From positions 124,001 to 188,000 of the forward strand of contig JAACMV010000016.1 of assembly GCA_010909725.1 (NCBI GenBank): 64,000 nucleotides of DNA, in the 5' to 3' direction. Positions 32,475 through 42,633 of the stretch are shown in pieces. This DNA comes from Picochlorum sp. 'celeri'. Taxonomy: Eukaryota; Chlorophyta; Trebouxiophyceae. The notes beneath the pieces were generated by a model. It was not told where the DNA came from and did no database searches. It worked only from the letters and a program-made list of their open reading frames with translations. A program made the translations under genes and the position numbers. Positions within the stretch are counted from its first letter, which is position 1, and each line of letters opens with the position of its first letter.

Positions 32475-34879
32475 CTATTGAGTTTCTGACCCTGTCGAGT
32501 CCTGGCCAACAAGATCATTGTTAATTCTAATGGCAACCTCATTCTGAGCTTCGTCGTCCTCATCGATGTCTCCAGCGAATTTTCTGGCATGGTGGATGAT
32601 TGTATTCTGTTTTTCCATGTCTCTGAGATCCTTGTATGATGATCCACTCTCAGCACTCTCAGGGAAATGGAATGTATCCTCATGGCCCTTGTCTATTGCC
32701 TCTTCGTGGATATGAACAGTCTTTCCAGAGGATGTGACAAATGATTGTTGCGATGAGACTTGATGAGCAATGTTGCCGAGCTCATCAATCATGCGTGCAA
32801 TGCGATGCGGAAGCTGTGTTCCGTATTTCCGTTGAAGATGCATGAGGCTTTCTCTGTATCGAAGAGCGATTCGAACGAGAGCTTTGGGGCGATATCTGAG
32901 TACCTGACCAAACGAGAGTCCTGGGAATTCCCACAAGGTGCAGTTGGTTGATGCGCGAATGGTGTGCATCCGATTCTCACAATCTGTAAGCATGCCAGCA
33001 AATATGGCTGCTTGACCAAGCACAGCTGGTCCTGTGATGACACCAATCTGTTTGATTCCTCGAAGAACAGCCATTTCTCCTTCTTGGAGCACCCAAAAAG
33101 AGTCGGATGGCTGGCCCTCTCGGAATAAATCATGGCCTGCAATAACAGGATGAGGCACTCCAAGGGTTGCTAAAAATTCCATCAAATCATCGTCCAACGA
33201 TGAGAGCATATGACTGTTTTGCAATGCTTCTCCAGCTAGACTGAGAACTAATTCTGCTCGAAGAGCAACAGGCAGTTCTTTGAAATGTCCGGCATCATCC
33301 AAGTGTGCTCCAAAGTGAGGTGCCCACACCTCTAAGTAATACGTCTTCACTTGCTGCTTCAGAGATTCAGGGATGTGGCGTGCACTCGCCCAGATATCAA
33401 TCTCTTCTAATTTTTCTCTCACGACTTGCGTTCCTCGTGCCTTGCTGCTCACCATTGTTGTCAGCTGTGCAACAGCATTGACAATGTAACCAAAGTAAAA
33501 GACAGCACAGCCCATAAAGATGGTCACAACAATCATCTCAGCTGTTGTTTGAGGAGTGATATCTCCGAAACCAACCGTGGTAATCACAGTCATGGCAAAG
33601 TACACGCTTGTCACATATTGTGATGGAGCACTTGCTGTTTCTAGATCAAAGCTAACACCTGCCTCTGCCACCCACGAATTCGGCAGCCCTTCTATCACAG
33701 CGACAAACCACCATATGCATCCTAAAAGGTTAATGAATACAAACATGGTAAAGATGACATTCAGCAAGAAGAATGTTGCCGTATTGATGACCCTCATCAC
33801 TGGCGTACTGATGGGGCTTGCAAGAAAGGTAATCCCAGATGCCCCTCTCAATAATCTCACCACTCGCAGTAATCTCAACAACCTGAAGAAAAATAGAATT
33901 TTGTACAATTGACCAGATGCATTATCAATGAGCGCTCCAGCAAGCTCTGGCACAACAGACAAGACTGCAATAATAATATGATAATAATAATAATGACAGC
34001 ATGCATGGATGGATGGCATACGAAACAAAAAAAGGGACAATCACGTACTCGATAAGGCGTCGATCACGAATCCTCCTCGGCGCATATAATTCTCCGCAAT
34101 AAATCCCCTCCGCATCACGAGCTGCCGACGAATGTCATAGGCAGCTATAAAGCCAGTGTGAAACTCAATCACCATATCAACAAGGTAAAACGATGCTGCA
34201 CGCCATGGAAAATTTGCGTGTAAAACTTGATCAAGATGTACAAAATTAGTACGGATTGAAAAAAAAGCGATACAAATTGTCACGTACTTCCCACAATATC
34301 TGTGATTGTCAACCACGATAGAGACGTCCCTTGCACAATGTCATCAAATGCAATAGACAAGGGCACCAAAAACGCTGTATATGTCAAGTCAACAAAGGTT
34401 ATCACTCCATTCCACACATGAACAATGGAAGAATCTGGACGCAGCATTGGTATACCCAGGAGAGACCTATGCTTCTCCCTACAAACACACACACGCAGAT
34501 ATCAACATGCGTCTCTGAAGGAGATGAAAGGAAGTCAACTACTGTTCGAAACAGAATGCCACGTACGAATGCAAGGAGGGAAACTTAGTCATCATACCAG
34601 AGAAGAGATACGTCATCATCCGATCAAATACATGCTCGTGATCTCTAGGGTGCCCCTCTGGATCCTCCATATGCTTGTAGGTGGCCAAAGACACCACCAC
34701 AGTCCGGGATGGCTCGAAAGGAATCTGTGTCATCTTTGAAGGCACTGCACAACCATTCGACATCAATTATATCCATATCAACCATCTGTAGGGATGAAAA
34801 ACGCACATACGAAGCGCTGCATCGAACTCGAGCGGTACGACCTCGTACCCCGCTTCAACCGTCGGCCACTGAGACCCAT
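32475..34879 (-). CDS. Voltage-gated potassium channel with cyclic-nucleotide-binding-like domain
   Basis: Five exons (34807-34879, 34567-34744, 34288-34478, 34049-34195, 32475-33964) join in frame to 692 aa. Donors are GTGCGT and three GTACGT; the last junction reads DALSILSVV. Six membrane segments are seen: S1 VWNGVITFVDLTYTAFLVPL, S2 DIVGTSFYLVDMVIEFHTGF, an Arg-rich S4 near 222-238 (RLLRLLRVVRLLRG), and a pore with filter TTVGFGD near 325-331, potassium-selective. A linker and a cNBD-like domain (about 446-561) follow, as in HCN/CNG/KAT/EAG channels. The phosphate-binding motif of true cNMP sites is poorly conserved (LGQAAIFAGML), so ligand gating is doubtful. Confidence 0.9.
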
Positions 34880-35120
34880 ACTGTATCCTTTCGTTCTTCT
34901 CTACTGTAATAAGTATTTAAAAGCCTATTTGCGATGGATCATTGCTATGGGAGAAGAATTGAGTCAGTATTGCCAACGTTTACTCCTCAGAGTCCCTGAA
35001 CTCAACAACACTCGCTGAGAAAAGACTCTCGATCCACATGCAAGTACGTATTCTTTAATATATATTACATAGATCAAATGAGATAACAAAATGGGTTTGG
35101 GTTGGGAAGCAAAGAGGCTC

Positions 35121-35861
35121 TCATGCCATTGATCCAACTGCAAATGAACTACCACATCCACATCCCATCTCAGCATTGGGGTTCTCAGACACCTACAAAA
35201 TCATTCAGATGTGCACTATAGATATTGACTGGTATCGATGATAACATATTATGTGTATTAGACGTACCACAAATTTGGACTTCATCAGATCTGACTCAAA
35301 ATCAATGGTAGACCCATGCAGAAATTCCATGGACACAGAGTCACATAGTAGGCGCACTCCATTCTCTTCCAGAATATAATCATCGTCCTTTGGTCCATTC
35401 GAGTCAATCTCAAACACATACTGGAATCCTGAACATCCTCCACCATCGACAAGCACTCTGAGGTCCACCTCACCCTTTTTCTCCCTCAAACCTTTCAATC
35501 TATCCACAGCAGCCATGGTCATGGTTAGCTTCTTATTCGAAGAGGAACTTGATGACGTAGTAGTAGCATCATTATCTTTCTCTGCGCGCATGGCGCTTGC
35601 CTCACTCGACGCATGGCGAACTGGACCTAAACCTATGGAGTGGTAGTAGGTGGACGAGGACACTCGTGGAGGAGACAGTGAGTTCGTACTTCCATGCGAG
35701 GAGAATGTCCGCAAATCATATACATCTTTTGATACAAGTGACAATGACATTGCATTGGGTCGGTAAAGGCTACTGGACGAAAAGAGACTTTGTGCTTGGT
35801 TCTCGTGCTGTTGTAGAGCCTGGCACGCTCTTCTCATGCATTGTTTCCCTACCCGATTCAT
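35121..35861 (-). CDS. ISCA2: Mitochondrial iron-sulfur cluster assembly protein ISCA2-like
   Basis: Exons 35268-35861 and 35121-35192, with a 75-base phase-0 intron (GTACGT...TGTAG), give 221 aa. About 100 residues of Arg/Ser-rich presequence (MNRVGKQCMRRAC...) precede the A-type carrier domain: KKLTMTMAAVDRLKGLREKK, DGGGCSGFQYVFEID, and in the last exon GCGCGSSFAVG. The three conserved cysteines (one in GGCSG, two in CGCG) bind the cluster. ISCA2 acts late in mitochondrial [4Fe-4S] delivery to aconitase and lipoate synthase. The start at 35861 fits the presequence; an upstream in-frame start is not an ATG. Confidence 0.92.
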
Positions 35862-36331
35862 ACTGAAATGCAATTTCGAATGTTGATATTGAAAAAATAT
35901 GGGTGACGAGGGGCTTTCTACGATGCAAGTCCTGTTGGTGACGAATATCATATATGTTATTTAAGGAAGTCGAGCCGTCTTGTTGCGACAGTTGCAGATC
36001 TGAATCGGTCGTACATGATGCGCAACCGAAGGCTCACATCTCGCATACGTCATGGGCCGTACTCGTTCTGAGTACGAAAACGCCGAGCTTTTGCCTCCAT
36101 TTTACTTTAAAATGTGGTGAATCTATCTACTATAATTACCAGATTTATATTCACAGTTTTTTGTGCACCAACACAGCGTGACTGTTTGACGACTCGTGAG
36201 TGTCGAGACGTCTGTCCAGTTCTGCTCTAGGTCGACGCGATCACAGTCTGTTTATTCTGCAAGGCTCTAAATCGCATCAATTATATACAAAGATATATTC
36301 TTTATTACGTATTGGGTGCTGACGGGACGTT
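35862..36331. other. Divergent intergenic region with an inverted repeat
   Basis: 470 bases. A hairpin-forming inverted repeat, CGTACTC-5 bases-GAGTACG, lies at 36058-36076. No RNA gene is seen. Confidence 0.45.
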
Positions 36332-36883
36332 ATGGGAAAGGGTGGCGAACCCTCTGTCGGTTTGGGGGTCGCAAAGGACGGCGTGAAGAGACGACGGGTG
36401 TCTTGCAAGCAGATTAATAAAGTGTGGCTGGGTTTTTTGGAGATGATTCGTCAGAATAAAGGAGGGCGGGAAACAAAGGTTGTGCGAGTTGAAAAGGGTC
36501 CTACGAAGGTGTTTAGCCAGGTGTATTGTCCCTTTGGGAATGATGCTGGAGGGGACCCTTGTCCAAAATGCTTTGAAAACATGCTTCTCCAAAGTCCTCG
36601 GAAATTTGAGCGTCGCAAACTTTTGACCCATTTGCGAAAAATGCATCCTGATATTGCTTCGTCATATGGAGTGGCGCTCAAGGACACAGATGTGTGTGAT
36701 GAAGATGTGAAGAAATCCTCTGACGTCGAGGAAACCTCTGAATTGAAAGACTTCCTGGACGTGAAGAGACCTTCCCACGTGAAAGGAAGCCTTGGCACAA
36801 AAGACAATAATAGTAAGAAAGAGAAAGAATCTGATGCTGAAGGAGAGGATGATATCATCATCATTGGTTCATATGATGACTGA
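36332..36883 (+). CDS. Hypothetical protein with a possible zinc-finger segment
   Basis: 183 aa, intronless. A basic N terminus (VKRRRVSCKQINKVW) is followed by a possible finger: C-P-F-G at the start, CPKC, then LLTHLRKMH, a spacing loosely like C2H2. The second half is highly charged, with repeated K/E/D, and ends in an acidic patch with DDIIIIGSYDD. That last form recalls a SUMO-interacting motif (hydrophobic I-I-I-I beside acidic residues). I do not recognise the family. Confidence 0.55.
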   Translation: MGKGGEPSVGLGVAKDGVKRRRVSCKQINKVWLGFLEMIRQNKGGRETKVVRVEKGPTKVFSQVYCPFGNDAGGDPCPKCFENMLLQSPRKFERRKLLTHLRKMHPDIASSYGVALKDTDVCDEDVKKSSDVEETSELKDFLDVKRPSHVKGSLGTKDNNSKKEKESDAEGEDDIIIIGSYDD

Positions 36884-37321
36884 ACTGCCAAACCCTTCAA
36901 AGTCCATGTGGCAATACGTTTCTTTTTCTTCATGGCATGACTTTGAGCAGCAATCAGAGGTATGACGAAACATAATCCGTCCAAGCCGTGGATGGAGCTG
37001 ATATACTATATAACTGAACTGGAATTTGAGATGTTAGATACAAATTTGTTTGAAGAGAACAAAGCAGGGATCATTTTCCAGATTTCCCTGTTGTGTTCGA
37101 TTGAATATTCCCACAACTGCAAATAATCTGTTGCATGACGATTGATGTGCATGCACTTGGGATTTGAATGTAAATACCTGAAAGTATTGGCGCCTCCAGC
37201 GTCCCATCGTGGCGCCACAAATGCCAATACAACACTCACGCCATTATATATGTGCGGACCAGAGCACAAGACTCTTCACACTATATCCAACATTTACTAT
37301 CATTCATATTGAACTATATTA
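36884..37321. other. Intergenic region
   Basis: 438 bases upstream of the secreted protein. A minus-strand frame of 87 aa at 37006-37269 has no recognisable features. Nothing else is seen. Confidence 0.4.
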
Positions 37322-37859
37322 ATGAGAATCAGAGGTATTAGGGGTGGCATATTGCTGCTGCAGCTGATCGTGGCAACTGCCGCGTTTGGTCTTGTCGCGG
37401 GGAAGAAGAAAAACAAGTGTCCCATTAGCAGATCATACTTTGATTCGTTGGACATGTCGGGTTTGAAATCCAATTGTGAAAAAGGTGAGGTCTTCCGAGG
37501 GAGATGCCTCTTTATTTTGAATTGACGCGTTTACTTTGTGTCGGTGTGTAGGTGATTTTAGCAAGACAAGCGACTGTGATCGTTGCTGGGCGGCGATTAT
37601 AGACGCAATGGATGGCGGTGTTTTTGATTATGTGAACATACAAAAGATCATGGCTTCCTCAGACCCGCTACGTGAATTGGAAAGCATAATTAATGGATGC
37701 AAATGGAGAATGAAAAAGGCTGTCGAGAAGCAAGAAGGAAGAGGTGTTGGGAAGGCTGTGTACAAATCTGCCAAATTATGCCGCCTGGACAATCAAGATG
37801 ACTATCCGAAAACTGTGTCTGAAGTTCAAAAACTCTCAATATCTGCTTTGTTTGGTTGA
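37322..37859 (+). CDS. Small secreted cysteine-containing protein, family unknown
   Basis: Exons 37322-37484 and 37552-37859, with a 67-base phase-1 intron (GTGAGG...GTGTAG), give 156 aa. Residues 1-26 are a signal peptide (LLLQLIVATAAFGLVAG). The mature protein has Cys in KCPISRS, SNCEKG and SDCDRCW, then one in NGCKWRM and one in AKLCRLD: six in all, so probably three disulfides. The CPISRSYFDSL start and the CDRCW segment resemble a SPARK-type ectodomain loosely. No tail anchor. Likely extracellular or endomembrane. Confidence 0.65.
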
Positions 37860-37929
37860 ACTAAGTGTATAATATGAGGCATTTGTGTTGATGTATTCAT
37901 TCATTTGTTAATTCCAATACCGCTTTGCG

Positions 37930-39489
37930 TCATGTGGCACGAGGATAGAAACCATGCCGCGCGATTATTTCAAGCTTCTTTGACTCGCATTCGAGCGTTG
38001 CTTCGACCGAGTTTCCAGCTGCAAGCGCCTGGACCTGCCGCGCACCACCCAAGATAGTGCTGACCAGCAATAACAAGTTCAACATTCCTGGAGCAACTCC
38101 GATCAATGCAAAGCAGATCATATCAATCAATCTAGATACCAGGGAAATTGATGCAATAAAAGCTGCATTGTTGAATTTTAACTGAGCCTTTCTGCGCCGA
38201 AGGAACGATTTTGTTGCATCCCCAGGACTCAGACCAACAATCACAGCATCATTCTGAGCCAAGAAGCTGGCTATTTGCTTTGGTGTGGCATCTGCGAAAC
38301 TTAACGCTTCAAATATGAATACCACAGCAGCAAACATGAACGGGTTATTCAAGAGTCCAGGAAACCCAATTGCAGACAGTGGGGCATCAAGTAAACTTGC
38401 CCAGAAATTTGCAAATAGGAGTTGTCTTGTACCAGAGGGGCTCAGTCTCAAAGGAAAGAGCGATTGCATGTCAATCGATGATGAAGAAAGTTTCTCTACG
38501 ACTGGATGGCGGGTTTGATTTGTATTCTCAGTCCGCCGGGCGGAGAAGAAACTCAGAGGAAGCCTCAACTCCATGCCTTGGACCCATGTCACAAGAACGA
38601 CACTAGCAAAGCACAACAAAACAGCCGCTGCAATATTGATCGTAGGAGGTAGTGGCGCACTTATAAAGGCCTGAAATGCTTTGGAAAGATATTCTGAATA
38701 GCTTAGGGCGATCCCAGCACCAATCACGATACCAGTGCCATCCCCAAGGCCATGCTGGTCAATATTTTGGACAGCAAATTTACACAGCACTGCACCTGCC
38801 ATTAGAGTTACAATGGACTGGATCTTGAAAAAGTTCCCGGCTGATTTTGCTGCAAAAGACAACTGAGACGCATTCGTGATCGCTTGCACGAAAGCAGCTC
38901 CTACAAATAGAGTGTTTGTGTAATGGTTGATTGTCTCTCTACCCGACCGACCCTCCTCTCTCAGCAATTCGATATGCCTTTTAATCTCCGGTATCAATTG
39001 AAGCGCCGCCAAGGTTAATCCGGCAGTCATATACGGGGTGATGGAAAGCAAATATATATTCCCACCGAGTTCAGAGGCCGTGCCAGTCAATGAGGATGTC
39101 AGTGATTGTGGAACTGACCCATCTCCGGCTGTTGCCGCTGCTAAAACACCAAGATCCAAACCCGGTAAAGCAATGTAATGTCCTATCCGAGCTAACAATA
39201 GCATTAAAAATGTTACTGAGATTCTTTTCACGAGCTCAGGTGGCGCCCATGAAGGCAGCATATGCTGGATAACTTGTGGCATGCCATCAGTATTCCCTTC
39301 CCTAGGAAGAAGGCCAGGTGCATTCAGTATATCTGGAACACCTGCACGATTTCTAGATGAATATATCCTACTAGAGAGACGTCTTTCTGCTCCAAGAGCT
39401 CGTCTTCGACTGGGATACCATGCACTGCTCCACAGGAACGACCCACCACCTGTAGTCCTTTGAAATGCCCCTGGCAACAAAGTCGTCAT
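37930..39489 (-). CDS. SCY2: Plastid SecY-type protein translocase (SCY2-like)
   Basis: 519 aa, intronless. The N terminus is Arg/Ser-rich and plastid-transit-like (about 50 residues). About ten membrane segments follow, with SecY-type features: LLARIGHYIALPGLD, the GDGTGIVIGAGIALS block and a long cytosolic loop after VTWVQGMELRLPLSFF. The motifs VQGMELRLPL and ATPKQIASFLAQNDAVIVGLSPGDAT follow the SCY2 type of plant plastid SecY rather than SCY1. SCY2 sits in the envelope or other plastid membranes and inserts proteins. That a nuclear gene encodes it is normal for SCY2. Start ATG at 39489. Confidence 0.8.
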   Translation of the reverse strand: MTTLLPGAFQRTTGGGSFLWSSAWYPSRRRALGAERRLSSRIYSSRNRAGVPDILNAPGLLPREGNTDGMPQVIQHMLPSWAPPELVKRISVTFLMLLLARIGHYIALPGLDLGVLAAATAGDGSVPQSLTSSLTGTASELGGNIYLLSITPYMTAGLTLAALQLIPEIKRHIELLREEGRSGRETINHYTNTLFVGAAFVQAITNASQLSFAAKSAGNFFKIQSIVTLMAGAVLCKFAVQNIDQHGLGDGTGIVIGAGIALSYSEYLSKAFQAFISAPLPPTINIAAAVLLCFASVVLVTWVQGMELRLPLSFFSARRTENTNQTRHPVVEKLSSSSIDMQSLFPLRLSPSGTRQLLFANFWASLLDAPLSAIGFPGLLNNPFMFAAVVFIFEALSFADATPKQIASFLAQNDAVIVGLSPGDATKSFLRRRKAQLKFNNAAFIASISLVSRLIDMICFALIGVAPGMLNLLLLVSTILGGARQVQALAAGNSVEATLECESKKLEIIARHGFYPRAT

Positions 39490-39928
39490 ACCGATACCAC
39501 CGTTCCGATATTTTCTATTAAATAGTTAGACTGCTTTGCTATACGAAGAACCGCAGCAGGTAAGAAATATCGAGCAAAAGGAAGACTTCTTTTAAGTAGC
39601 CCACAAAGGTCGCTCTCCCCGCCGTCCAACCTCCAATACGTCACACGTACTATCGATGGTGATATAATTAGATCTATCTAATCGGCACCCATTCCTCCGA
39701 AGCATCACGGTAATATACATGAGCAACCATGGCACACATCCTTCTGAGGGAATTTAAAACATACGTCATCTGGATGAGTCCAAGATCGATATATGGACGA
39801 TTCGCAGGGTACCCATTTGATCAAAAGTATATATATTCGACATTTAATGCATTAAATCGCGTCGGCAGAGAAACCAGTCCAGTACGCAAGCACGAGTGAA
39901 CTCGCATGGACAACGGGCTCCTCTTATA
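39490..39928. other. Divergent intergenic region, SCY2-like / NDUFAF3
   Basis: 439 bases with AT-rich stretches such as AGTATATATATTCG near 39828 that could serve as a TATA signal for the plus-strand gene. No RNA gene is seen. Confidence 0.4.
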
Positions 39929-40510
39929 ATGGCCCTACGACGAAGCCTGAAACATCAATTTGCATACATTAGGCATATAACAAGCATAGATGGTCTCTTC
40001 TTTGGCAATTCAGCATCTGTCAGCCTCACGGCAGAACGGGAGCCAGGCCCAGCAGCTTACAGAACTTCACAACAGCGCAGCATCTCCACCTCGAGCGTCT
40101 CATTCAAAGAAAGCGTGACTGATACATTCAATCTCCTCCCTCCTGATGTAGGGTTGATACAGGTCCACGGGTGCTTTGATGGAGGGTTCATTGTTGGGGA
40201 TGTTCAGGTTGGAGGATCCATTCTGTGCATAGGTGACTTGTGGTTGAGATGGAGAGTTGATCGTTTCAGTGACATCACAATCGAATCTTTATCGTTATTA
40301 GACTTGGCCTTGCCGATACCAGAGTTGCTCATACTTGGGTGTGGGGATCGTATACATCAGGTGCCAGACAATCTCATGCAGGAGCTTAGGAAGAGATATG
40401 TGTCGGTGGAAGCAATGGACACAAAGAACGCGGTAGCCACGTTTAATATATTGAATCAAGAAGATCGAAAAGTTTTAGGAGCGTTTATTCCGATAGATGC
40501 AACAGAGTAA
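39929..40510 (+). CDS. NDUFAF3: NDUFAF3-like mitochondrial complex I assembly factor
   Basis: 193 aa starting MALRRSLKHQFAYIRHITS, a basic amphipathic mitochondrial presequence. The domain (DVGLIQVHGCFDGGFIVGDVQVGGSILCIGDLWLRW, then LPIPELLILGCGDRIHQVP) is the DUF498/NDUFAF3 fold. A further conserved stretch is VSVEAMDTKNAVATFNILNQEDRKV. NDUFAF3 works with NDUFAF4 in early assembly of the complex I Q module. An in-frame GTG 33 bases upstream is not a likely start. The stop lies 9 bases from the stop of the convergent glycosylase gene. Confidence 0.92.
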   Translation: MALRRSLKHQFAYIRHITSIDGLFFGNSASVSLTAEREPGPAAYRTSQQRSISTSSVSFKESVTDTFNLLPPDVGLIQVHGCFDGGFIVGDVQVGGSILCIGDLWLRWRVDRFSDITIESLSLLDLALPIPELLILGCGDRIHQVPDNLMQELRKRYVSVEAMDTKNAVATFNILNQEDRKVLGAFIPIDATE

Positions 40511-40519
40511 TCATAGTAA

Positions 40520-41890
40520 TCAATAATTTGTGGCATCATCCATCCCCAGGGGAACATGTTCAACATTGCCCTTCTCCCCTGCATCCATCTTCTCGCGTGC
40601 AGCCTGCTCCGCCGTTGCAACGAAATCAATCTTTTGTCTAATTCTCTCTTTCTGGTCATCGTCATCATGGCTGCGCCTCTTTGATCGGCGTTGAATTCCT
40701 TCATCCATTTGATCTGGTGTTGCCACAACCTCTTCCTTCTTGACGACTTGAGCATCCAGAACCCGTGCAACTAGATCTGCCTTTTTACCATGAGTAGGCA
40801 AGTTCATCTCTTCGAGTACACGTTTCAGCTGAGACACTTTCAGCTTGGCTGGAGACATCATGGCAACTGATACGTCGTCGGCAGCACAATGACTCACAAA
40901 CTCGACTGCTCCCTTTGCCTGCTTCACAGCCGCCATGCGATCAGCTGAAAGAACCTCATCTGATGTCAATGGCTGACACGTTGGACACGCATACGCCGTT
41001 CTTCCAGCTATATCCCATGATTTAACTCGGTCACCACATCTACCACATTTGGACTGATTGTATATATATCGCCTTGTCCACGGAGGAGGCAGTCCCTCAG
41101 ATTCGTCAACTGTCAATATAGAACCAGTTCGAAAACCTCTCTCCAACAAGTCCACGGAATGATGCCAGATATTGTCAAACACATCCCGTGTCAGATTCTT
41201 CCCTGGCTGCTCTGGATGCACTCCTGCCTTGAAGAGTATTTCAGCTCGATAAATATTCCCAACACCCGCAATGACACTCTGATCCATCAATAAATACCCA
41301 ATAGACCTGCTTTTACTCCCTCGAATCTTCTCCCACGCCCTGTTTGGATCAGCATCCTGCCTCAATGGATCTTCCCCCAACGCAGCCTTCTTCTCCTCGT
41401 AAAACCCTTGATCACCATATTGCACCGTCATAGCGCTCAGATGCGCAACCATCCCATGGCCTTTCATTTCCAATCGAGTTGTGGGTTTCGGTGTGATATC
41501 CGTATCAGCGTTCGAGTCAAACAGTGCAAATTTCCCAGACATGCCAAAGTGGATGTGAAGCACGACCGTATCATCTCCTTGGCCGAAAAAATAGAATAAA
41601 TTCTTCCCATGAATTTCAATCCGAGTCAAAGGCTTTCCATCAATCTGGCTGGCACCTTGTTCAAATCTACCATTGGGTGAAGAACAGGCAAAACTCTTAC
41701 CCAAGAGCTTCTTTCGATGGAAATGGGCCACTCGATGGCATTGGTGACCTTCTACCATCTTAATTGTGGACCTTGAAAACCTGCGATGCGTTAATCGAAC
41801 AGATTGTTCGGGTCTTTTCAGTGTGAGGCCAGTGAACGCCGATGTCGAGAACTGCACCCTAGCACGAGATACGAGTGCTCGTACAACCAT
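40520..41890 (-). CDS. Fpg/Nei-type DNA glycosylase with zinc finger and SAP domain
   Basis: 456 aa from the ATG at 41890. The glycosylase domain begins at the internal ATG at 41758 (MVEGHQCHRVAHFHRKK). The second residue is Val where most Fpg/Nei enzymes have the catalytic Pro; Glu is next, as required. The HGKNLFYFF Lys, the helix-two-turn-helix QSVIAGVGNIYRAEILF and the zinc finger CGRCGDRVKSW...CPTC are intact. A SAP motif (KVSQLKRVLEEMNLPTHGKKADLVARVL) and a basic tail follow. The 44 residues before Met45 look like a mitochondrial presequence (RALVSRARVQFSTSAF). It removes oxidised bases from DNA; dual location is possible from two starts. Confidence 0.87.
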   Translation of the reverse strand: MVVRALVSRARVQFSTSAFTGLTLKRPEQSVRLTHRRFSRSTIKMVEGHQCHRVAHFHRKKLLGKSFACSSPNGRFEQGASQIDGKPLTRIEIHGKNLFYFFGQGDDTVVLHIHFGMSGKFALFDSNADTDITPKPTTRLEMKGHGMVAHLSAMTVQYGDQGFYEEKKAALGEDPLRQDADPNRAWEKIRGSKSRSIGYLLMDQSVIAGVGNIYRAEILFKAGVHPEQPGKNLTRDVFDNIWHHSVDLLERGFRTGSILTVDESEGLPPPWTRRYIYNQSKCGRCGDRVKSWDIAGRTAYACPTCQPLTSDEVLSADRMAAVKQAKGAVEFVSHCAADDVSVAMMSPAKLKVSQLKRVLEEMNLPTHGKKADLVARVLDAQVVKKEEVVATPDQMDEGIQRRSKRRSHDDDDQKERIRQKIDFVATAEQAAREKMDAGEKGNVEHVPLGMDDATNY

Positions 41891-42011
41891 TCATATACTC
41901 ACACGATATTATTTATGTGCTGAGGACAATGTCAAAGCACGGTATCATCTCATGCTGGGTGCTGGGCGCCATTTCTTTTTCTTCGAACCTCGGAATTAGA
42001 GATAATATGCA

Positions 42012-42515
42012 TCAATTCGACGATTTCCTTTTCTTTTCCCCACGCTTGTCTACATCCAGAGTCCGTGAACGATGTCGACGAGATGAATGAGAATGATGTC
42101 GATGGCGACGATCACGTTCCTCACCATCATGATGCCGTCTCTTCTTCTTTTTTTTCTTCTCCCCCTCCTTCTTGTTCCTCCTCTCAATGTCGTCTTCCTC
42201 CCTTCGTCTCCTTCTGCGATCAGCATCGCCACTACCAATAGTAGTACTACTATGAGGAATCCCCAGTGCTTGGTTCATGAGGGCCTGCTCCTTCTCCTTC
42301 ACAGCCTGAATCTCGTCCTGCCGTGCTGCTCCAGACGACTTTTCCTTGGTATACCAAAACACATCCTTGTCCTTCTGCCAACGTCCAGACACGGCTTTAA
42401 CACTCGCTCCTAGATAATAATCCTTATCTGGTTGAGTTTTGATATCTTCCCATTTAAATTGGTCCCGGCCACCCCTCGCTCCGCCTCTCGTGGGACCATT
42501 ATAAATTCCTGCCAT
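42012..42515 (-). CDS. MMTAG2-like RNA-processing-associated protein
   Basis: 167 aa. The N-terminal 80 residues match the multiple myeloma tumor-associated protein 2 (C1orf35) domain: GGARGGRDQFKWEDIK, DKDYYLGASVKAVSGRWQKDKDVFWYTK. The rest is a basic, Arg/His/Lys-rich tail (RRRRRREEDD, RRHRHHSHSSRRH) of RS-like type, usual for nuclear splicing-associated proteins. Function of the family is poorly defined. No targeting peptide. Confidence 0.85.
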   Translation of the reverse strand: MAGIYNGPTRGGARGGRDQFKWEDIKTQPDKDYYLGASVKAVSGRWQKDKDVFWYTKEKSSGAARQDEIQAVKEKEQALMNQALGIPHSSTTIGSGDADRRRRRREEDDIERRNKKEGEKKKKKKRRHHDGEERDRRHRHHSHSSRRHRSRTLDVDKRGEKKRKSSN

Positions 42516-42633
42516 CCGGAAACTGTACTACACTCGCGCTCCTTTCTTCAGTTTGGACTTCTATGATATAAAACAACTGTCTAGTATAATTACAAGATGA
42601 AATATACAGTTTAATAATACAAATAACGAAGCA

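Noticed and set aside
37006..37269. 87-aa minus-strand ORF
   Set aside because: No domain, signal or coding-like pattern, and no supported splice partner.
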